The position numbers were made by a program, and so were the translations under genes. DNA of 64,000 nucleotides, from contig VTPC01090689.1 of NCBI GenBank assembly GCA_011009095.1, positions 251,428 to 315,427 of the forward strand. The letters run 5' to 3'. The notes beneath the pieces are model-generated. The model saw only the letters and a program-made list of their open reading frames with translations, was not told where the DNA came from and ran no database searches. Source of the DNA: Ignelater luminosus (Eukaryota > Arthropoda > Insecta > Coleoptera > Elateridae). Of this stretch, positions 24,011 to 36,692 are shown piece by piece (the first letter of the stretch is position 1; every line of letters begins with the position of its first letter).

Positions 24011-27000
24011 TATTCTTGAGCATTGCAGTAGGAATTTAATGCATCTACGCCAACTTTTGCTAGCGTAATTTGCTGTATTGGAAATCTTGTGAAATTTTGA
24101 CCAAAAGCTTAAAAGTTAGTTCGGAATAATTATGAGTCACAAAAAGGTTCTAAATAATTTTGTTGAAATATTAAACTCTAAGCAACTCAATAACTATGAA
24201 TATGACAAAAGGTTCAAATTGATTTAAAAATTGTTTTGAACTGTGCAAGACTGTTGTATCAAGATGTATTGCAGGTATCAAAATCAGGTCTTTGGCCACT
24301 ATTGTATCATAGCTGCTAGCTATATGTGTCTAACTAAACCTACTGCATATTTGTGTGTAAAATTAATATTTAACACTTCTTGAAAACACCCAGTAATCTC
24401 TTGTTTGTAAAAGTTGAATATTTAATGCAAGAAAAATGACAGAGAAAAGAATACTACTTAGAAAAAAAGAATATTATACTTTATAAAAACTCTACAGATC
24501 ATTGTAACTCTTGAATTTGCTTATTAAGTAAGATTTTGAATAAACAATAATAATTTCGTTCTATTAGATGAAGGCACATATTTCATCATTACCAATGATT
24601 ACTACCACTAAATCCCGCTATTCAACCGTTGGTAATTCGCACTCAAATGTTATTTAAAAGCCTCCTTGCATCTTTCACGACACATTTGACAAAGGATATA
24701 ATTAGCGAAATTCCAAATCATTTTTCATCTTAATCCTTTTTCTAGAAATGCTGTTTTTTTAAATACTTAGTTTTCAATTTTTTATTAACGCAGAAAATTG
24801 AAGCACGTCGTGCATATATGACAACGATAAAAAATTTTGAAACGTTAGCTTTAATGTCATCAAAATAAACCGTAGTTGATGAGCGTTTATTTAATTCAAA
24901 CGCTACTTCTCAATTTAATAATTTATTTAGTGACGCATGATATATAAACACATATTTGAACTTGAAAGTATATTATAAACATTAATAAACATATGCATGC
25001 CACAGTTGCAATTGAGAAACACAAAAAATCAGATGTAATATGCACGAGAATCGAAGGCAGAAATAAGTTTCTTAGTTATAAAGATATATACAGGATGCTC
25101 AGACCGTGAAAAATATTTTAGATAGAATTTAATGGTGTCATTAGGTATAAATAATTGCTTTGTAACCGAAAAAGGTCGTTTTAATTTCTGACTTTGTGTA
25201 CTAAAATACCTTGTTTAATTTTGCACAAAGTTATAAATTTATTAGCTGTGTACCTGTTATTTAATTATACTACTGGTCTAAAATATGCAACAAAGAAATT
25301 ATTTTTAACATAATAACAGTCATATATTAAAAATAATAGAGACTACTTAAAGTCTTAAAAATTAAAACGAAAAAGTTTCAATGTTTTATTGATTTTAAAT
25401 GTAATATAAAATGTAAAACCAACATTAAACTGTTTATCAAATCGTCATACAGATTTTTTCGACCAAAATTATGGTTTTATCCTAAAATATTTTTTTGAGA
25501 AAAATATTGGCTTGGAAAAAGCTGACTTTTCAAGGGGGGCGGTACGTTAAATTTCAAATATACAAATGTATGATGTATAATAACAGTTTTAGATTTTAAA
25601 CTCGACTCAATATGGATAGTATAAGTCTATATTACGTGATGTGATAATTTATCTAGTTGTGATTATAATAAAAAGTAAACAGTTGTATAATATTTATTTT
25701 TCCAATCGAAAATTTTCATCAGATATGGTTTCTAAAGTTAGACTTCATATTTTCTAAAAATACTACCCATTATATCTTTTTTACCAATTGACATTATACC
25801 AAGGCAATGATAAGAGCTTTAGTTAATGGTTCATGAATATGTATTATTATTGTTTTGACGACTGTATTTTGCGTGGGAATTCAGTTAAACGCGGGATTTT
25901 CTGATACTGCTATGATTAAGATGGAAAACTAAACAAAAACTATTTTTCCGCTTTAAAAGCAGTGTTTATACTTGTTTTGCGCTTCATTAGCTGCAACGGC
26001 AGTGACCCATAAAATCTGATTTATTATTGTACCTGAAGGATAGATATCACCGTTGTTTGTTTTAATAAAAATACGGAATCAATCTTATGGAACTTATTGT
26101 TATTGCCAATAACTTATTGCGTACTTTTCGCGCGTGCAAATATAGAATTTCTAGCATCAGGGTTGTTTTCACAACAAAATGTTGTTTACATTTTTGTCAA
26201 CTTTTATTATTACACAGAAGAAACATTTGGGAGATTGAGAAGATCGCAAGCAAAGTACAGTATAAAATCATGAAGAAGAGAAGAATTTCACAATTGTGAT
26301 GCTTTTCAAGAATTTCAAAAATAAACATAAACAATTAAGAATAAGTGTTGTTACCCTCTCACAATCAACCGCTACTGACAATATATAGAGGCACAAAGAG
26401 TCAATAATTTTTGTTTAATTTATAAGATAAATTTGTAAATCCGGTTAAGAGGCTTCTTAAGTATCAATTAATACAGACAGTGTATAAAATTGGTTTTTTA
26501 GATTTCGTTGGATTTCCCTATAGAAGCGTAGTATATAATGTTCATTTTAATCTTTTATTTTCAATTCAACAAATTCTTGTTATTTAATTTCGAGGATAAC
26601 CTTTAAAAGCAAAATAAATTCTGTTTCATCTCGGAATCTTCATTTTGTTGTTTACAACTTTATTATTAAAAAAAATCTTGAAAGGTTAGCTATGTATTTA
26701 TTGGATTGCTAGCTACAACGTTACCGCTATTTTTTATTTCTTTTTGTTAATAGGTCACCAAGCGGATTTTGCACCGCGCACATCTGGGATGGTTCAGTTG
26801 TTGGTCGTGTACTTTTGGGACTATGAATTTAAATAATGAATAATACCTTTTGAATGAAAACAATCCTTTTGGTTCTTTATTAAAGAGTCGCGATTTTGAC
26901 ATTGATTTCGTAATAAGTAGATTATGTGTATGAGTTTTGTTTTGTATAAATGCACTTTTCATTTATTAACTGATTTTAAAGTTTCTATTTGTATAGACTA

Positions 27001-27302
27001 GTGTTATCTTAAACAACTTAATGTGTGTTTATGTTTGGGGAAAATTATTCTTCATTATTGCTTATTTCTTTGAAGATTGATTTTTGTTACATAAAATTAT
27101 TATTTATTTAATTACCCTAACCTACCATTAAGTATGTGAACAACACTGTTTTAAATGTTAAAACTTTAATAATCCTAAACTGTTTATTTTCAGTTTTTAT
27201 TATCAAATAAATTTTAGAGAATTGCTGCAACTTTTGAAATTTAGATTAATCTAAACTAGCATTTACCAAAGTAATTAAGTATGAAAACTTTACACATCTG
27301 CA
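24011..27302. other. AT-rich intergenic or intronic DNA
   Basis: No gene recognised. tacaggatgctcagaccg at 25089 resembles a Tc1/mariner-type end but no inverted partner was found. 26087-26299 and 26747-26962 are judged chance frames. Confidence 0.4.
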
Positions 27303-27387
27303 ATGAAACAGTTTGCCATTAAGTGGTTACTGTTAATGCTATTCATTGTGAAGGGTGACTCTTTTACTGTATGTACAAGGAAGATCA
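27303..27387 (+). CDS. Candidate first exon of a small secreted protein
   Basis: ATG at 27303 opens 28 codons plus one base. The residues MKQFAIKWLLLMLFIVKG form a textbook signal peptide: a basic start, a nine-residue hydrophobic core, and a small residue before a polar DSFTVCTRKI. The frame runs directly into a GTAAGTATT donor at 27388. A short upstream ATG frame overlaps it. Two downstream acceptors fit: a weak one at 27449 and a good one at 28076 (a branch-like ACTAAC, then CCTTACAG). Using the second directly adds only RVQQIIN before a stop, which would make a very short peptide, with an AATAAA near 28131. I do not recognise the product. It is nested opposite the CPEB gene only if that gene extends further right. 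Could still be chance in AT-rich sequence. Confidence 0.35.
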
Positions 27388-30300
27388 GTAAGTATTTTAA
27401 AAAGGCGACAGATTAAAACATTTTTGAATAAACCTCGAATACTTTTAGAATTTTCCAAATTAAATTTATTCTTGCACAAGTAAGTAGACTTTATTTGTTC
27501 TTAAATTTAATTTAACAGTTCCTTTTTTTATTTGTTTACAACACAGCAAACAATTTTAATGGCGTTTAATTTAGATTTTTATTTACTTATAGTCTGCCAT
27601 TTTGTGTGTAAACAAGTTATTTGCTCTGAACTTGGCAGTATGTGTATATTTTAGTAGTAGATATACTACCTAAATGCTCTTCACACAGAGCTACTACGCG
27701 TAAAGTGTTCTTCAATTTTTCTGTTCCTAATAAACATTAATTTATAAAGCAATTAAAATTTTAATAAAATTTCGTAGATAATTAAAAAAATGTTTTTAGA
27801 AGTTTATATAAATTTAGGAAGTTTTTAATTTATGAACTTTGACTCGGATGAGTGAAACAAGAAAAGGGAAAAGTTTTAGATTGTGAGAAACTTACAGCTG
27901 TATACAGCAATTTTCCCATAAATAGAACTAAGCGAGAGAACATTCGCTTATACCTTTATAATATTTATATTTTGCTTTATTTTTAATATCGGATGTTTCC
28001 TATAAAATGAGAATGTATGATATAAAAAACTACAGTAACTACAACTAACTAGAAATAACTAACGTATCCTTACAGGGTTCAACAAATTATAAACTGATTT
28101 GACAAAAATTCCAATACTTTCTTCCCGCTAAATAAATTTTCGAGGGTTGTTTCATAGTAGATTTGATCATGAACAAATTTTTTCAATTCAACTCACAAAA
28201 GGATAAAGTCATGACTACTGAAGTTCTAAAATTTCGAGATCTAAAAAGCTCAAAACTGAGATTCTTGATTAGAATTCTCTTAGAATCAGCAAATAAGTAT
28301 TTGAAGAAATCTTAGAATTGTGAGTGAGTTACCGAAAATGTTGACCAAAATCTCAAAGATTATATAGGTAGGTAGATTAAACAATTGTGGCTCCCAGAAG
28401 GTGTTATCTTCATCCATCAAGTTTTACCTACTTATTTCTAATTATTAATTGCAATGCATAAAATACATAAATTGTTTTGAATCATATTAGGACGACTTAA
28501 GAGTTTATTTAATGGAGTTATTTTACTATCATCGCTCGTTAAGATAAAATCGTTTTTTAGACAATCGATTCTTTCAATAGATATGTGAGAAAGCTACTTA
28601 ATTTAACTACAATGAATTCCGTTATCAGAAATACTTAAAAGTAGAGGTCATGGAGAGTTAATCCACTATGTTGATGTCTACTTTGAACTTAAAACTTTAG
28701 AAAGGGTGCTAGTTACAGTTAGTTAATATCCTGATATAAAAACCATTGAGATATCTTATATACGTTATCCATAAGAAGGTTGCCAGTTGACTAGTTCGGT
28801 GCACACTATTATAAATTATTAATCTAAAAGAGTTTTTTTGAAAAACTATAAAGGTTTTCTGTAGCACACTATTTTTGTTTATTTAAAGAAATGTCCACTA
28901 AATCTTCTAGAACTGTTTAGAGACTGAAATACGCAAATTTCTATTTCTATCTTTTGATTATTTTCGTTAATAAGAAACTTTGAACATTGAGATATAGTTT
29001 TGTACCGTGTTGACCTTTTGAAATGTTTTGGAACAATTCTCACAATAGCATACAAAGAAAAACGTTTTTAAATAAGGGCAAAATGTAGAATTTCTATAGA
29101 CAAGAACATATTACATTAAACCTACGATATCCGTATCTCTTAGCTAAATTATCATTTAAAGTGTCTCTTTATTCATAAATATGTATTTCTCTTGTGCGCA
29201 TGAGCGCTAAAAGTGATTATTCAACGTTTTATTCAAGGATCTACAAATTAGATCTTCAGTTTTACGTTTGCTACAATAATAATTATTTTAGTAAAGTGAC
29301 ACATTCAGCAACTATTTCAGATCGTTTCCCATCATTGTTGAGTGTTTATAAAATTTCCTGAAAGGAAATCTCCAAAATCTCTGAGATTTGAATTTTAAAC
29401 GTACGCCTGTAAATATGGACAGAAAGAGATTTGAAGTGCCTAAATCGTTATTTGTCAATCTAGAAGGAATTTTGATTCTGTTTTCGCCCATAAATCCTTC
29501 CATAAGGTCGATGAAAAGCGAAACCTAATCTCCCACATCCAGATTAGGAAGAAACGATTAAAAATATAAAATTCTATAGATAAAATAAGACTTAGTAAGT
29601 CTCAATAATTTTTGGCGCGTGATAGTTGGGATCTTAAAAACCAAATTGCTTTTAGTCATCAAACATTTAACAACCCGAAGAGTCAATTTCGTGCCCTAAT
29701 GACTCCTAAGCATTGCGAAAATGTTTTTTGGTAGAAGGTTAGTTTGAGTTCACTTATTTTCCTGCTTTAAGAAATAAATCCAGTTATTTTTAAAAGTTAC
29801 ATTTCCTGCTTGAATTTACAATAAATAAAAAGGTTTAATGTATAAGTGACTGTTCATTCAAATTTCAAGAGTTTTTAGAATGAGTGAACTTCGAGAGATT
29901 TTTAGAAACCCACTTGAGGAAAATAAAAGACCTACCTAATTTATCAAAAAGAGATTTCATCACAATAAAAATTTGATATACGTAAAACCTTCTTTCTTTA
30001 ATATCATTGCAAAGTTTTGTTATAAAATATTAACCAATACGGTGATACTACGTTAAGGCATAAAATAGAAACCTTTTGTTTGACAAATAAAATCGTTTCA
30101 TTTGCACATAATTCAAAACGAATTAAAAAATAAATACCGAGAATCTTTATGATGTTAGTCACTAATGGCCAAAAATACATTTTTAAATCACTTATCATAA
30201 AGAGTTATCAACGGAAAATATTTAATTTTCTAGATAAGATTAAGAGGAACCCATACTATAACATGTGAATATAAATGAGTTAATTTCCAAAATTCAAGGT

Positions 30301-33300
30301 TTCTAAGATTTGCTTCAAAAACTGTTTTAACAGATATGTTTTCAAACCTCTGCAACGCTTACATTGTGCAATATCAGATAACTTCTAACGCTTCAATTTC
30401 TAGTCTTCCAGTATAATTAATTGTACTTTAGTCCTCTCATCCATACACACATTACATGCAATACATGTTACAATATCGGTGGATGTCCTTGTTCAAAGAC
30501 TCATGTTCGAATCAAGCATCACACACCGCCAAGCAATATTTTCATAGATTAAGATGTGAAAGCAACTTGGATTCACATTTGGACACAATGGTTTTGCAAA
30601 TTAAAACTGTAGTTCGATGCTTCGCAAAAATTGAACTTAATAGAATTTTTGTTCTGAAACTGTCGGTTTGCGCCCTTTAACAGGCCACCGATCGTAGCCC
30701 AAGATGGGGTTTTGTCTTTCACTAAAGAAGCTAAATAAATTCATCAATGTTTTCAAGAGCTAAATCCGAACAATGGTCGATCTGTTCCTTCCAGTAGGAC
30801 ACTTGAGATGGCCCATGCTCACGAGAATATGTAATGTTATATTTTGCTAAAATCTAAAACTCGTTACAGTCTCTGAACCTATGGTTTTGGATGCAAACAA
30901 GAGTTTTAATATAAAATCTTCTTTTGTTATAACACAAAAGGGCAGGACAAAAATCAAAATGCTCTAAGCATCCAACCTATGTTGTTTCTGGAACAAAATT
31001 TGCTGATATAAAGGCAAAATTAGTAAAAACTAACTTTCAAGCAGAGATTTAGTTAAACGGTTTAATAGCACTTTCGAGCTGTAAAATATGCAAACGTGTT
31101 TTGTTGTTATATGAGCCAATACTGTTCCAGGGTCAAGCTTGCCCACCCTTACTTTAGATTAAAAGAGGAAAAAGAAACATTCTTCTGGCATATTTGCAGA
31201 ATAATAAAATGAACTTATTAGCCCAACTAATTTAATCTTCATCTGCATGTTAGATTTTCTTCTGTTTGGAATTTCTTTTAATTACGTCCCGTAATTATTG
31301 TTCATTCAAAGTATATGACTGATAATCCAGTTTTCTTAAAAAATTACAAGTCATTATAAATTAAAAGCCATCAGGTCGTTCTTAAAAGAAATTTCTGACA
31401 AAAAGCATTTTTAACAGTTGAAAGGAGATGTAGCAAAATAGTGTTCAGATACAATAATTTAAATATCGGAAAAGTTTTCAAAACCATTAACCTAAAGAAA
31501 GATTCTGAAAAGTAATATTTTAGGCGCTAAGAACATAATTTTATTACATTTAGATAAATGTAAGAAAGATGATTTATGGAAGTTCTACCTTTATCAATAC
31601 CGCAGTCTAAGTTTTTATAATCCTTTTAAAAAATTTCGTATGAAAAACGATACTGCTGTCTACATCATCTAAAGCTATAATACTGACACATGAATTGCAT
31701 CAAAATATGTAGAATGTAATAATTAATTAATGGAATGCGAAAATCAATATTGTATCACCCTTCATTATCGCGTTTGCATTGCGGAAATTCTGTGTCAAAT
31801 TGGCCGTGGAAACCTTTAAGCTGTTTATCGCAAAACGTAGACGAGGTACTAGATATCAAAATTAACGTTTTTAAAATTTAGATGAGTTTTTGACATAAAA
31901 GATATTTGTTAGTGTTACTATTACTTGAAGGTTCATTGTTTCCTTCTGATTTTAAATTTTCCCCAACACCGTATAAAATGCACCTTTTAGTTTTTTTGTT
32001 TTCAGAATTTATAAATTTCAGGTATCTTAGTTTTAGATTTCCGTTTCTTCTTGTATCCTGGAATTGTAAAATAACTATTTCTATAAATTTAGTTTTTTTA
32101 TCATACTTTGACACTATTCAGATTCCCATTTGTTTCACGTACTGGCAGCTTTGCATATTCTGATTTAATCTTTTACATATTTTATTAATTTTTGAATTGA
32201 TAATAGTTTAGGCACAGTCTGGAGTAGGCGCAATAGCCAAAATCATATGACCATGAATAGTCCAAATAGTGAAATCACCATACATAGTTTATCAGACCAA
32301 AGAGTCTAATATAAAAGTTCAGGTATCTTTGGTAGGTCGAATCTTTGATAATTTTAGTTTCTTTAGTATCCTACAGATTTTATTATTAGATTTGACTGCT
32401 TCATTCATTAAGTTTGTCTTGGGTACTATTTATTCAATGGTATCATCTGCGCTATATGTTATATACTCTTCGTCATGATGTCTGACAGTAGCAAAACATG
32501 TCAAAAGCCGAAGCCTATATAAAATCGAGTCGACGTTAGACAGTTTTCTATTTTTTCAGTCAAAGGTCGTTCAAGCCATAAACACGTCTCAAGCTTTTGA
32601 TTGTTTAATCTTGGTAACAATTTCAAATTGAGTTTAGCATTCTTTTTTTTCCATCAGTTTTGTTTCATAGCTCTTTAATTACTTTTTACGGTTTTGCAAT
32701 CGCCTTGGCTTGAGTAACTAAGAAAAGAATGAATCTACAGTTAGTAACTTTAGCTTTCGTCCTTTGAAGATTACACAGTATATTAGTTTTTAAAGCCATA
32801 AATGTCTAAATGAGTTGATTGCTTAAAAATGAATAAGCAAAAAATTTCAATGATAATTTTCAGAATTCTTTTCTATAGATCATCTTCTGTTGAATGATAC
32901 CTTTTGTAAAAACCTTGATTTTCGATTTTGGATTTCGGTAAAATTTTAAGATTTCAGCTATTGACGATTTTCTAAATTAAACGAGAATGTAACAGGCTTG
33001 ATTGTTTTGTTTTCGTCCAACCAGAAAAATTACAATTTAGCAAAAAAGAAAAAAAAAAGAGAAAAAGGGAACAACAAGACAGACGTATAAATAATAAATA
33101 AAAAAATGAGTAAGCGTGCTTAAAACATTTTTCTAAACAAAAATACATTGCGAGAAGGATGCTGTAATAAAATACTTAATTTAAGTAGTAAATTAAATTA
33201 AACGAAATTGTTAAAACAATAGAAATGTATACTACGTATTTTAGAATACAAGTGTTTGCATACATTAACATATTTAATTGCATATAAATCCACTCTCTGG

Positions 33301-35437
33301 CTATAAATAATAACGAAGTTAAAAGCATTAAAATTTTAGAACTTTATTATTATACGGCGTAGTTGGCTAATATTATTTTATCGTCTGGTTTTTCAATAAT
33401 ACCAATTTCCATTTGTAACAGTACCGCAAAACTGAAAGTTTCATTTTAAATCAAGATAACCTAAAAATAAAATTTTACGAAATCCGCGTAGTACGTTTTC
33501 TTAAATTTAGTGCTTCTAGAGAATCACTTGATTTCCGATTGATAAACTTATTGTTCTAACAAACTTTCATCAATCCTCCTCCCCTGCGGCAATTTATTAA
33601 AATTGATCCAACCGTTTCATAGATTCAGAGCTCTCACACACGCAGACACACCCACAAGTAGGAATTTATATATAAAAACGTTCGTGAATTTCCTAAATTC
33701 TAATAATATGCGTATTTATTAAATTTCCTGAACGCTAATTAATGATTATAAAAACTGGAACAGCAAGAAAGTAGGAAAACGTTTTTTTCCAAATTTAATT
33801 ATTACTTAGTTTTCTAATATTATCGCGTTACTATAGCTTAAATTAAACCTCGCCAACTTGTTTTAAAATAGAATACAGCTAATATTGTCATAATAATTAT
33901 TTTGTGGGTGAACCATAGACTTCTAACCTAAATTTCAGATGAAAACTGATTATTATTTAAGTTTTTTAACGTCTTTATTAATATAATTTTCGTGGTAGAT
34001 TTTTATGATATCTTAACATTGTAGTAGGAGTTTTTTAGGTGTCAACATTATCATAATTATCTTTCGGGTCGACCTCGTAACATTAACGTGTACTAATCCA
34101 TAGTTAAATGTTACGTTAGCGTTTAGCAGTAGCGTGGCATACACATACACACTTTTCTGATAACGATTTTCCATTTTCGATTATAAGTATAACAATAACG
34201 AATTGGTTTATTAATTACGAGACATTACAAACACACTAACACAATTATAATAATTTCATCCTTGACCCAAAATGTTTTTATATTTTTTAATTAGAACAGG
34301 AATTTTTTAAATACGCTTTTCTATAAAAAAGCAATACATATACCCTGGTGTATGAATGTAAACACTGTTTTAAGCGATAACGTCTTATCAGCTATGGTTA
34401 TACTGCCACTACGATAAAATTGCTAGTAGAATGTAAAAAAAACGAATGCGTGTCTTCAATTACGCAAAACTGAATTACATTTAAATTTTATTATGCAAAC
34501 AAATACGAATTCTAAAATTGAGACAGGGTTGGATTTAAAAATATTAAGAAATAATAAAAAACGGTCTAATACTCTTCTAAATAATAAATTTACAATTTAC
34601 CCAACTAAAAAGTCACTTGCAATCTTTTATTGACAAAACAAAAGCGTTTACATTTAAGTCAATGCTCAGAAGAATTAGTAATTCATTATTTTTTATCAAT
34701 ATTGGCTCCAAGTTGACAAGTTTTCAATTAAATACTTATTATAGTGCAACCATTTTGATATCCAATACGATAATAACAAAACTGCATTTTTAATGATTGG
34801 ATCTTGCGTCATATTTAAAAGCAATAAAGATAATTGCTTTGATTTCTAAAAAAACTGTAATGTGTATTGAGATTTTCATGCTGCAACTTCTTATCGTACT
34901 AAAATACTTAAGGATTAATCACAATTGATTAATATTTTCTGAAAGTTTGTAACGTAAATGGGATGGATGCAATTTGTGTCATGAAGAAGATTTATAGTAC
35001 CAAAAGCGGACATTTGAATAGAAAGATTTCTACTAGAAAAAATGAATAAAAGTGTAATGTTCATTTATCTTGTTCTCATAATTTCTGTTTGTCTTTAGCT
35101 TCAGTATTAGAAAAATCGTCCCTAGATATTTCCTCATAATTAATTTAATAAATAATAATGAACGAACTTCATATAGGTCATTCAGAATGCTCTGACCTTT
35201 TCGACATTCCGACAACAATTTTAAGATTGTAAGTTGAAATTCAGCTCTTTTTCTTATAATTTAGAATTTTATTTCTTATAAACTCCAGGTTTGGATAATA
35301 TTCCTTCTCATTTTATCTTGAATTAGACAGGGTTTGTTGTTAATTGCAAAACACTTTTTTGAAAACTTTGAAGCTCCCTTGGGCCAATCTTAATATACTA
35401 ATAAAAGACAAGAAGTAGTTAAATTTAAGGTTATATA
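27388..35437. other. AT-rich intergenic or intronic DNA
   Basis: May contain later exons of the secreted-protein candidate (acceptor at 28079). A TATATAAAA at 32516-32524 is promoter-like but has no gene behind it. No repeats or known domains recognised; the short frames across this span look random. Confidence 0.4.
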
Positions 35438-35467
35438 CCAGGTGTATACCTATGAAATGAGACTTTC
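35438..35467 (+). repeat. mariner left terminal inverted repeat
   Basis: Begins CCAGGTGTATACC directly after TA. 28 consecutive bases match the complement of the right repeat. Confidence 0.92.
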
Positions 35468-35608
35468 AGCTATTAGACCACAGTTGTCGCTAGGAGTATT
35501 TTTAAACTGTCCCAAATGTCTTATTTTTTTCGTCTGTCATTTGTCAACAATATTCAATTCATTGTTTGTGATGTTTCATACAACAACGCATTTTTTTCGC
35601 TCTTAAAA

Positions 35609-36618
35609 ATGTAGAATTTCGTGCCTTCAAACTACGATTTGCGGACATCGTTGATTTTCTGTTATCAATTGAAGAAAAACGCTTCTCAAGCTCATCAAAT
35701 GCTTATAGAAGCTTACGGTGGACATGCTCTAAGCAGAGCACAGTGCTTCAGGTGGTTTGAAAAATTCCGAAGTGGTGATTTTAGCGTGGAGAACGAGGAA
35801 CGTGGCCGGCCACCGAAAAAGTTTGAGGACACCGAATTGCAAGCATTGTTGAATGAAGATGATGGTCAAACGCAAGAAATGATGGCAGAGCAGTTGGGAG
35901 TGACCCAAAAAACCATTTGCAAACGTTTGAAAGACATGGGCATGATTTTAAAGGTCGGAAGATGGGTGCCGCATGAACTGACTGAAAGGCAGCAAGAGAA
36001 CCGAAAAACCACTTGTGAAATGCTGCTCTCCCGGTTCAAAAGGAATCGTTACGGGTGTATTTCTCCAATCCCAAGCGTAAACGATCGTATGGTCCGCCCG
36101 GCCACAAGCCAAAATCAACGGCCAAACCAAATCGCTTCGGCCGCAAGGCAATGCTGTGTGTTTTCTGGGATCAGCATGGTATGATTTGGTACGAGCTATT
36201 AAAACCAGGTGAAACAGTTGACGGTGCACGCTACCAACGACAATTGGCCGATTTGAACAGCGCTATACACCGAAAACGCCCAGAATATGCCGATCGGCGT
36301 CACAAAGTAATTTTTCTTGATGACAATGCACCACCACATCGAACAAGAGCGACCCGGGAATTGGTGGAGACGTACGATTGGGAACCGCTGGTGCATGCGG
36401 CTTACTCACCAGACTTGGCGCCTTCCGATTATCATTTGTTTGCATCGATGGGCCACGCACTTTCCGAGCAGCGCTTCAATTCTCACGAAGAAGCCAAAAA
36501 ATGGCTCGATGATTGGTTTGCGGCCAAAGACGGCCAATTTTTTTGGCGCGGCATTCACAAATTGCCTGAGAGATGGGTAAAATGTGTCGCTAGCGATGGC
36601 TATTATTTTGAAGATTAA
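35609..36618 (+). pseudogene. Broken mariner transposase
   Basis: Would catalyse TA-targeted cut-and-paste. The N-terminal half has the double helix-turn-helix region (CFRWFEKFRSGDFSVENEE, then the GRPPKKFED linker, then LGVTQKTICKRLKDMG). The C-terminal half keeps FLDDNAPPH and SPDLAPSDYHLF; between the D before NAPPH and the D of PSDYHLF there are exactly 34 residues, the D,D34D spacing. Three lesions are visible. Codon 2 of the expected start (ATG 35609-35611) is TAG (35612-35614). Small deletions near 36040-36056 shift the frame between the two halves. The same deletions remove the block that should carry the first catalytic aspartate (the TGDEKW-type motif). Total length is 28 nt short of a usual 345-residue gene. 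Inactive. Confidence 0.95.
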
Positions 36619-36661
36619 ATTTGTAACCATTTTTTGTTAATAAACGTTTAAAATTGAAAAA

Positions 36662-36692
36662 GAAAGTCTCATTTCATAGGTATACACCTATG
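36662..36692 (-). repeat. mariner right terminal inverted repeat
   Basis: Complement of the left repeat, with CAT in place of CC at the extreme end. Followed by TA at 36693-36694. Confidence 0.92.

Larger units (their letters stand above)
35438..36692 (+). mobile_element. mariner element, D,D34D type, non-autonomous
   Basis: 1255-bp mariner bounded by TA duplications (35436-35437 and 36693-36694). The terminal inverted repeats start CCAGGTGTATACC on the left and, as complement, CATAGGTGTATACC on the right, agreeing over 28 consecutive bases (35440-35467 and 36662-36689). It holds one transposase gene on the plus strand, now broken (separate entry), and an AATAAA at 36639-36644. The intact ends and target duplication indicate a relatively recent insertion, probably mobilised by transposase from another copy. 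GC content is clearly above the surroundings, as expected of a transferred element. Mariner family is certain; the subfamily (irritans-like by the ends) is a guess. Confidence 0.95.

Noticed and set aside
32516-32570. TATATAAAA with TCAGT downstream as a core promoter
   Set aside because: The spacing is too long for a standard TATA-initiator pair and no gene follows.
36055-36630. Several overlapping frames on both strands inside the mariner
   Set aside because: Only the transposase frame is meaningful; the others are shadows.
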